A DNA stretch of 64,000 bases from SHZI01 sp963698405. Its GTDB lineage: Bacteria; Pseudomonadota; Gammaproteobacteria; Steroidobacterales; GCA-2729495. A program made the position numbers and the translations under genes. Location: NCBI GenBank assembly GCA_963698405.1, contig CAVOQT010000005.1:62001-126000 (forward strand). The letters run 5' to 3'. Numbering within the stretch: the stretch's first letter is position 1; every line of letters begins with the position of its first letter. Positions 58,143 through 64,000 of this stretch are shown here, in pieces. The notes below the pieces were generated by a model, which was not told where the DNA came from, made no database searches, and worked only from the letters and a program-made list of their open reading frames with translations.

Positions 58143-59186
58143 GTGACGGGGGATATGAACATGATGCACAAGAATGATGAGGAGATGCGGCCCGGCGAAG
58201 AAGCCTCGCTGGCTGCGCTGTTGCGCGATGCAGGGCCACGGGCGGAGCCGCCGCCGGAAGTTGCCGGTCAGATACGTGCGGTGGTCCATGCCGAGTGGCG
58301 GACCATGGTGGCTGCACGGCAACCCCGGCCGGCAGCCCGTTCGTCCACACGTCGCTGGCCGGCGCTGGCACTGGCGGCGAGCGTGGCCGTTGCAGCAATC
58401 GGCGCCTGGTTTGCCTTGCCGATGCTCAATCAGCCGGCGGCCCCGCTGGCGACGCTGAGCCGCGTCAGTGGAGCGGTCGAGGCTGGTTCCGGAGGCGACT
58501 GGCAACCGGCGGCTGTGCGGCAGACACTGAGCGCCGGCCAGGGAATCGTTACCGGTCCGCAGGGCCGGGCAGCGCTGCGCCTGCGTGACGGCGTCACCCT
58601 GCGGCTGGATACCGATACGCGCATCGCGCTGCTGACGCCGGAACGCATCGTCGTCAAGCGCGGCGCCGTGTATCTGGATGCCGGTCCGGAGAGCGCCGTT
58701 GCCGATTCGCTGGTGATCGAGTCGCGCTTCGGTACCACCCGCCATCTGGGTACGCAATATGAAGTGCGGATTGCTCCGGAAGCGATGCTGGTCAGCGTCC
58801 GCGAGGGACGCGTTGAGGTATCCGGTACCGGACTTGCTACAGAGGCAAAGGCCGGCGAGCAGCTGCTGCTCAAGGCCAACGGCAGCATGCAGCGCCGGCC
58901 TGTAGAGCGCACCGCGTCGCTCTGGGACTGGACACAGGACGTGACGCCGCCCTTTGCGATCGAGCAGCGTACATTGCCGGAGTTTCTGGCCTGGGCCGCG
59001 CGTGAGACCGGCCGGGAACTCGAGTTCGCATCGCCACAGCTTCAGGCCTCAGCGGCGGAAATCGTGTTGCGTGGCTCGATCGTCGGTCTGCGACCCGATG
59101 CCGCGCTGGCGGCAGTGATGGCCACCACGCCGCTGGACTACACGGCAGATCGAAGCCTGATCATCGTTCAGACGCGCGCTCGATAG
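58143..59186 (+). CDS. FecR-family anti-sigma/sigma regulator with C-terminal STN-like domain
   Basis: A 347-residue protein. A cytoplasmic N-terminal region of about 80 residues precedes one membrane helix (WPALALAASVAVAAIGAWFALPM). A periplasmic FecR domain follows with GQGIVTGPQGRAALRLRDGVTLRLDTDTRIALL, RHLGTQYEVRI and VSVREGRVEVSG. After this comes an STN-like domain (LPEFLAWAARETGRELEF...), unusual for classical FecR but common in gammaproteobacterial FecR-TonB operons. It should carry the signal from the TonB receptor to the sigma factor. Start is GTG 58143, or ATG 58155. Confidence 0.9.
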   Translation: MTGDMNMMHKNDEEMRPGEEASLAALLRDAGPRAEPPPEVAGQIRAVVHAEWRTMVAARQPRPAARSSTRRWPALALAASVAVAAIGAWFALPMLNQPAAPLATLSRVSGAVEAGSGGDWQPAAVRQTLSAGQGIVTGPQGRAALRLRDGVTLRLDTDTRIALLTPERIVVKRGAVYLDAGPESAVADSLVIESRFGTTRHLGTQYEVRIAPEAMLVSVREGRVEVSGTGLATEAKAGEQLLLKANGSMQRRPVERTASLWDWTQDVTPPFAIEQRTLPEFLAWAARETGRELEFASPQLQASAAEIVLRGSIVGLRPDAALAAVMATTPLDYTADRSLIIVQTRAR

Positions 59187-59289
59187 CTGTCATTCCGCTG
59201 TTTGCTGCCCGGCATCCCGTGTGTCGGGCTATTCCTTGTCGCGTGCTACCATCGCTGCGCCTTCGCCCGGGGCTGTGGCACTCTTAAGC

Positions 59290-61645
59290 ATGTCTGGTTT
59301 CTTCCTGTCGCAACCGGTGCTGCGTCATCGGTTGCGGACCGTCTCAGCCCTGCTTGTCGCGGCCGGTCTCGGCCTCGCAGCCCTGTGCGTATCGCCCGTA
59401 TCCGCCGCAGCGGCTTACGCCGGTCGCCCGGTCAGCGAGGTGCTGCAGGAATGGCAGGGTCGTGGCCTGACCCTGATCTACAACGACCAGCTCGTGTCGC
59501 CGGCGATGCGCGTGCAGCAGGAACCTGCCGCTGCGGACGGGCGTCGCGCTGCTCAGTGAAATCCTCGCACCGCACGGGCTGAAGCTGCAGGCTGCGGGTC
59601 CGGGCACCTGGTCGGTTGTGGTGGCTGCGGGGCGTGGCGATTCTGCGCAGAGCAGTGCAGCGCGCTCAGCACGGCTCGAGACGATCGTGGTCACCGCCAG
59701 CCGTTATGCGCTGGCCCGTGAGGATGTCGGTGTCAGTACCCTGCTGGTGCAGGACGAGTTGCGCGCCCTGCCCAAACTCGCCGATGACAGTCTGCGTGCC
59801 GTACACCGTCTGCCCGGTGCAGCCAGCAACGGGCTTTCCGGTCTCGCGCATATCCGCGGTGGCGAGGAGAACGAAACCGGGATCGTGCTCGACGGCCTGC
59901 CGCTGTCCGAGCCATTCCACCTGAAGAACTTCTTCAGTCCGGTCAGCGTGCTCGATGCCGAAATCGTCGGCGCCATGGATGTGTATGCGGGCGGCTTTCC
60001 GGTGAACTACGGCGACCGGATGAGTGCGGTGATCGATGTGCGCTCGGTGGTGCCGCCGGTCGACGGCATGCGTGCGATCGGTGCCTCGCTCTATCACACC
60101 AACGGCATTGCCGGCGGCAGCTTCGACGAGGCCCGCGGTCGCTGGCTGCTGTCCGGGCGGCGCAGCAACCTTGCCGATGCGATCAAGCTGGTCGACAGCA
60201 ATCTCGGCGAACCGAAGTATCTGGATTCCTTTTCCAAGGTCGAATACGAGTTTTCGGAAGCCACCAGCGGGGCGCTGCATCTGCTGGTCGTCAACGATCA
60301 TCTCCGGGTAAACAACTCGCAGGAGACGGAGTACTCGAAGGTCGGCGACAACAGTGCCTATATCTGGGGTACGGCTGAGCACCGCTGGTCCGAGCAGCTT
60401 TCGGGGCAGATGCTGTTGTCTTATACGAATGTCGACAATGACCGCGACGGTACGGTTGAAGATCCAGGCAAGCGTTCGGGCTTCGTGCACGATCACCGCA
60501 GCTTTAGCGCGACGAATCTGAAACTGGAATTGCAGCAGGGCGATGACGATCTGCTGTTTCGTTACGGCCTGGACCTGGGGCTGCTCAGCGCGCACTACTC
60601 GTATTCCAGCAGTCTGGACGTTTCTGCCGGCGAGCCCTTTCCGGATTCACCACCGAGCCTGACCGTGCGGGAGTCAAATCTGCAGCCTGACGGCAGCCAG
60701 CAGGGCGCCTTCGTCAGCGGTCGATGGCGCATGACCGACCGGCTGACCGGTGAGCTCGGGCTGCGCTGGGACAATCAGACCTGGGACAAGGTGGACGGTG
60801 GCACGCAACTCAGTCCGCGCGTGAACCTGCGCTACGACCCCGATGCACGCACGCAGCTGCGGGCCAGCTGGGGCCGCTTCTACCAGGCCCAGGGGATCAA
60901 CGAGCTGCAGGTCGAAGATGGCATCGACACCTTCTTTCCGGCGCAGCGCGCCGATCACCTGATCCTGAGTGCCGAACATGCGCTGGCCAACCGGATCCGC
61001 GTGCGGCTTGAGGCCTATTACAAGGACTACGAAGAGCTGAAGCCGCGTTTCGAGAACCAGTTCGATCCGCTGGTGCTGATTCCCGAGCTGCAGACCGACC
61101 GCATCGAGGTGGCCGGCGACTTCGGGCAGCGTGCGCGGCCTCGAGCTGCTGCTCAACCGGCGCGGTGCAGGGCCCTGGGGCTGGTGGCTGAGCTACACCT
61201 GGTCACAGGCCGATGACGATATCGACGGCGAGGAAGTGCCGCGCAGCTGGGACCAGACCCATTCATTCAATGCCGGCCTGAACTGGATCAGCGGGCCCTG
61301 GGATGTGACGCTGGCCGGTACCTGGCACACCGGCTGGCCGACCACGCTCTGCGATCGCTGGGCGCGGCGCCCCCCGGCGAGGTGCCGCCGACAGTCATCG
61401 GCGAGAGAAACGCCACGCGATTTGATGCCTTCAAGTCGGTGGACCTGCGCGTGGCCTACACCTTTGCGCTGGAAAATAGCGAACTGCTGACTTTCGTGGA
61501 GTTCACCAATCTGCTGGCGCAGAAGAATGCGTGCTGTGTGGAGTATTCGGTGCGCGACACCGGCGGCGGGGTCTATACGCTGGACCGTGACGTCGATGAC
61601 TGGATCAGGTTTGCGCCGAATCTCGGCGTGTTGTGGCGCTTCTAA
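59290..61645 (+). CDS. TonB-dependent outer-membrane receptor with N-terminal STN domain (three frame breaks)
   Basis: About 785 residues. The signal peptide is LLVAAGLGLAALCVSPVSA. STN domain: AAYAGRPVSEVLQEWQGRGLTLIYND. The plug has ETIVVTASRYALAREDVG, IRGGEENETGIVLDGLPL and YAGGFPVNYGDRMSAVIDV. The barrel ends WRF. The STN domain interacts with FecR to report ligand uptake. The ligand is unknown. The missing classic iron-siderophore neighbour genes make a non-siderophore substrate possible. Breaks lie near 59527, 61125 and 61345. Confidence 0.9.
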
Positions 61646-61685
61646 AAAAATTGCCCGCCAGCTCCAGGGGGGTGGAGCGGCGGGC
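61644..61685 (-). terminator. Leftward Rho-independent terminator
   Basis: On the minus strand, GCCCGCCGCTCCA (from 61685) pairs with TGGAGCTGGCGGGC (to 61653), with one bulge and a C-rich loop, followed by AATTTTTTT (to 61644). It would stop transcription coming from the small gene at 61777-61882. The T-run lies over the stop codon of the convergent TonB receptor gene. A related CCTCC...GGAGG element sits at about 61711-61729. Confidence 0.8.
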
Positions 61686-61776
61686 GTCACGTGGGGACCG
61701 CGGGCAATAACCTCCAGGGGGGCGGAGGAAGGGGAAGGGCCGCGGCGATCCCCGGGTGATCGGTGGCGTTCCTTGC

Positions 61777-61882
61777 TTAGAGCAGGAACTGCCAGGTGGC
61801 GACCAGGGTGACCAGCATTGCCGTTACCGACAGCAGAAGGTCGCCAAACTCGTAACCGCCAGTGGAATTCTTCGTTGGTCAT
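61777..61882 (-). CDS. Predicted 34-residue membrane peptide (one frame break)
   Basis: On the minus strand ATG 61882 follows AGGAGAG (Shine-Dalgarno, 6-9 bases upstream). It encodes MTNEEFH, then after removing one base at CACTGGCGG (about 61862) GGYEFGDLLLSVTAMLVTLVATWQFLL and a stop at 61777. The last 20 residues make one hydrophobic helix. The total length of 106 bases is 35 codons plus one base, which itself fits an insertion. A terminator lies about 90 bases downstream. I know no family for it. It may be a membrane-associated small regulator or toxin-like peptide. Confidence 0.5.
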
Positions 61883-62121
61883 CTCGCTCTCCTCATGTGC
61901 CAATGGGCTTCTCGATGGGATGTAGCTTAGAGACCGGCGGCAAGGGATTCCTTTCAGCGGGGTAACTCTTTGTATCGATGTGTAACAGGCCAGCGATTGT
62001 CTCGTAAGGCACTATTTCTTGGCTTATGTCACATAGGCAGCACCTGATGCTGCATGATGTATAAAGATTTCATTAAATGGGCAGCGATAGCCTTATCAGA
62101 AGAACCAATGGGGAAACGATC
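61883..62121. other. Intergenic region before the VPxPA-CTERM gene
   Basis: About 240 bases with no gene supported. The stretch TAAGGCACTATTTCTTGGCTTATGTCACATAGG (about 62005) is AT-rich and could hold the promoter of the gene at 62122. GATGTATAAAGATTTC near 62054 also has a -10-like TATAAA. Confidence 0.35.
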
Positions 62122-62695
62122 ATGAATAACGTGCGTGGGAAAAACCTTAAGAGCATGCTGGCGGTCGCCGTTCTGGCCGGACTGTCGATGTCGGCCAGCC
62201 AGGCGGCGTCGGTATCTGCTGCCGAGCAGGTCAGACGTACCTATGCCGGACGGAACGACATCTGTAGAGTTGTGGATGGATTTCACCGGCGAGCCGACTA
62301 TCGGCGGCGGTATCGATCTGGATTTCGTGGGGCCGATCTCCATGGGTGTATTCACGCCCAGCCAGTTATTTCACCGGAACCGCTGATCCGTCCTTCACCG
62401 GTCACGGTACCGAACTTGCGGATAACGATTACGAGATTCACTTCGGCAATTTTGCCGGGTTGAGCGGACTCAACAAGCTGGGTGATATTTCCGTCAACCT
62501 GCTGGGTGTCGGTGTCGGCAGTATCGATGTCGACATCAACAGCTTATACGGCAGCTTCTACGGTACCGATTTCCTCGAGCAGACTGTCGATCTGAACGGT
62601 GCCGAGAATCAAGCGCCGTTCCCGCTCCCGCCGGCGTCTGGCTGCTGCTGACCGGCCTTGCCGGCCTCGTGACGCGGCGTTTCGTTCGCCGCTGA
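62122..62695 (+). CDS. Exported protein with C-terminal VPxPA sorting signal (two or three frame breaks)
   Basis: About 190 residues. The signal peptide is LAVAVLAGLSMSASQA. The mature part is beta-rich (GGGIDLDFVGPISMGVFTP; LGDISVNLLGVGVGSIDVDINSLYGSFYGTDF). The end reads A-V-P-A-P-A-G-V-W-L-L-L-T-G-L-A-G-L followed by an Arg cluster (TRRFVRR). That tripartite end (VPxPA, membrane helix, basic tail) is the VPLPA/PEP-CTERM type recognised by exosortases. Breaks lie near 62255, 62370 and 62610. No exosortase gene is in the window. Confidence 0.75.
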
Positions 62696-62711
62696 TCGCT
62701 CGACTCGTGGT

Positions 62712-62744
62712 ATATCTTGCCGGTGGTTCCCACCGGCAAGATAT
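62712..62744 (+). terminator. Perfect 15-bp inverted repeat, possible terminator
   Basis: ATATCTTGCCGGTGG, loop TTC, CCACCGGCAAGATAT. It lies 17 bases after the VPxPA gene stop. No T-run follows, so termination would need help, or the repeat protects the transcript end. It may also be a regulator site. Confidence 0.55.
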
Positions 62745-62767
62745 CCGAGTACCAGCCCGCCACCCTG

Positions 62768-63412
62768 ATGGGGATGGCGGCGCTGGTGATCTGCGCCGCT
62801 TTTCTCATCCATAACATCAACGCGCTGTATATCGAGCCGAACTTTCTCGGCTTCAAGGATCCGCGCGTCGATTACGCTGATCTCGCCAAGCTGAAGAACG
62901 CGCTGGGCTCGCTGCCCTGGCGACTGTCGGGCTTCGGCCATCTGCTGAGCGGCTTTGCCTGTGTGGTGCTGGGGCTGTCGGCCCGGCAGCTGTTCCGCGA
63001 TTCGAAGCTGGCTGCGGCACGTTTGCTGGCTGGCGCAGGCTTTGTCGCCGGTGTCGGTTTTCTGCTGACGGCCATCACGGATCAGGCCGGCAGCGGCGCG
63101 GTGAAGCTGCTGGCGGCCCAGAACCCGGAACTTGAGGATGCGGCTTATCTGTCGCTGAGCATCGTGCGCATCATCTTCAACTGTCTGGCCCAGGTCGGGC
63201 TGGGCTGGTTTGCCTGGCAGCTGAGCTTCTGTGGCCTCAGGACAGGAATGTTGCCCAAGGCCTTCTGTTACTTCGGTTTTCTGTCGGGCTTCACCGGCCT
63301 GATCATGGCCCTGAGCTTTATCCCGGTCTATCTGCTGGCCGTGCTGATCTGGTCCGGCTGGCTGGCCGTGCTCATGTTGCGGCGGGTGGTTTTGGCCGTT
63401 CCGGTGCCTTGA
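62768..63412 (+). CDS. Hypothetical membrane protein, about six helices
   Basis: About 214 residues from ATG 62768. Helices: LVICAAFLIHNINALYI; LSGFGHLLSGFACVVLGLS; ARLLAGAGFVAGVGFLLTAI; IVRIIFNCLAQVGLGWFAWQLSF; FCYFGFLSGFTGLIMALSFIPVYLLAVLIWSGWLAVLML. I recognise no family. An in-frame TTG at 62717 lies inside the inverted repeat, so it is not used here. It converges on the MFS transporter gene, overlapping by about 40 bases. The frame is intact. Confidence 0.65.
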   Translation: MGMAALVICAAFLIHNINALYIEPNFLGFKDPRVDYADLAKLKNALGSLPWRLSGFGHLLSGFACVVLGLSARQLFRDSKLAAARLLAGAGFVAGVGFLLTAITDQAGSGAVKLLAAQNPELEDAAYLSLSIVRIIFNCLAQVGLGWFAWQLSFCGLRTGMLPKAFCYFGFLSGFTGLIMALSFIPVYLLAVLIWSGWLAVLMLRRVVLAVPVP

Positions 63413-64000
63413 TGGTCAGCGTGTAGAGGCTGACGAGGCCCATCACCACCGCACCGATGATCATCGGTGCCTTGTGGCCGAGCTGCGTGTAGATCTGCGT
63501 ACCCACCAGTGGCCCGAGAATCGCACCGAGCGTCGTGCCGGCACCCGAGAAATCCCGCTGCCGCACCCTGTTCCCAGGGCTGCAGCTGCAGGCTGGCGCT
63601 GCCGTTCACGCCGGGATTGGCACAGGCAAAGGACAGGCCGAGTACGGCAAAGCCCAGCGCCATGACGACCGTGTTTGGCGCCAGCACGATGATGAGCAGC
63701 GCGAGGACGAACAGGGGGCCGAGGACGCGCAGCAGGATGTGCGGCCGGATCTTGAAGAACTGGAACACGCCGACCTGCATCACCACGATCATCGCGGCCA
63801 TGCTGACCAGCATGATGCTCGCGGTACGCACCAGCTCCTTCGGGTCGTGGATGCCGAATTCGTCCTGCAGATAGAAGCTGAGAATCAGCTGCAGGCCCAT
63901 GAAGGTGATGAAGAAACAGAACCAGATGATGATGAAGGGCCGCAGCCGCGAGTCCGACATCTTCAGCGCGACGCGCGGTTTGGTGCTGATATGGCGGTTG
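63372..64000 (-). CDS. MFS transporter, C-terminal half (partial, one frame break)
   Basis: The gene continues past the right end of the window. About 210 residues are seen. LRPFIIIWFCFFITFMGLQLILSFYLQDEFGI looks like helix 7, and IMLVSMAAMIVVMQVGVFQFF, LRVLGPLFVLALLIIVLAPNTVVMALGFAVLGLSFACANPGVNGSASL and LGAILGPLVGTQIYTQLGHKAPMIIGAVVMGLVSLYTL follow. The C-terminal end is PERPKPPAAT. The substrate is unknown. The frame breaks near 63560. Confidence 0.85.

Noticed and set aside
62717..62767. Upstream TTG start for the six-helix protein
   Set aside because: It lies within the inverted repeat and has no ribosome site. ATG 62768 is more reasonable.

Overview
The window reads like a GC-rich gammaproteobacterial chromosome. 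The reasons are closely packed short operons on both strands, tamA/tamB, an RlmI-type rRNA methyltransferase next to mscL, a HtrA/OmpR-type/sensor-kinase operon, a copA/copB locus, and ECF sigma/FecR/TonB-receptor signalling. I cannot name a genus. A lineage near Nevskiales or Steroidobacterales would fit, but that is a guess. I saw no rRNA, tRNA, CRISPR array, transposase or phage gene.

Layout. 0-4.9 kb: end of a possible Rieske oxygenase gene, an FMN split-barrel protein, OsmC, a DNA glycosylase, vapBC, a TPR/2OG-oxygenase and an exported NAD(P)-binding lipoprotein. 5.3-8.7 kb: a bufferin-type (MNIO/DUF692) RiPP operon with its own ECF sigma and zinc-finger anti-sigma. 8.7-12.4 kb: housekeeping and small genes. 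12.5-16 kb: HtrA protease plus two-component system, preceded by a repeat that also occurs at 4.9 kb. 16-22 kb: a beta-CASP metallo-beta-lactamase nuclease paired with a HerA/DUF853 ATPase, then mscL and a methyltransferase. 22.3-25.1 kb: a repeat-rich DUF7151/collagen-like lipoprotein and an exported SDR. 25.3-33.6 kb: a cobalamin-binding probable light sensor beside two divergent operons of lipid-modifying enzymes. 33.6-36.7 kb: GlgX and a HAD hydrolase. 36.8-39.8 kb: copper resistance. 39.8-43.1 kb: HIT protein, phosphatase, FAD monooxygenase and PdxH. 43.2-46.7 kb: a CHASE4/PAS kinase and a response regulator with a degenerate HD-GYP domain. 46.8-53 kb: an exported protein and tamAB. 53-57.4 kb: an uncharacterised thermostable-hemolysin/AMP-ligase/haem-oxygenase-like/SDR operon. 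57.5-61.6 kb: sigma/FecR/TonB receptor. 61.7-64 kb: a 34-residue membrane peptide, a VPxPA-CTERM protein, a membrane protein and a partial MFS transporter.

A dominant property is the reading-frame damage. By eye I find some 70-90 single-base frame breaks. About nine in ten look like one extra base. They hit genes on both strands, while other stretches (about 4.1-12.9, 21.4-26.9 and 57.3-59.5 kb) are clean. The broken genes keep full-length family-consistent sequence across the frames, with almost no in-frame stops. The likeliest reading is an under-polished long-read assembly rather than pseudogenes. Coordinates for such genes are therefore given for the whole reconstructed locus.

The systems most worth following up are the bufferin operon, the B12-sensor/lipid-methyltransferase locus, the hemolysin/AMP-ligase operon, the nuclease-HerA pair, the tiny membrane peptide and the duplicated CTTAA-box/GNRA-hairpin element.
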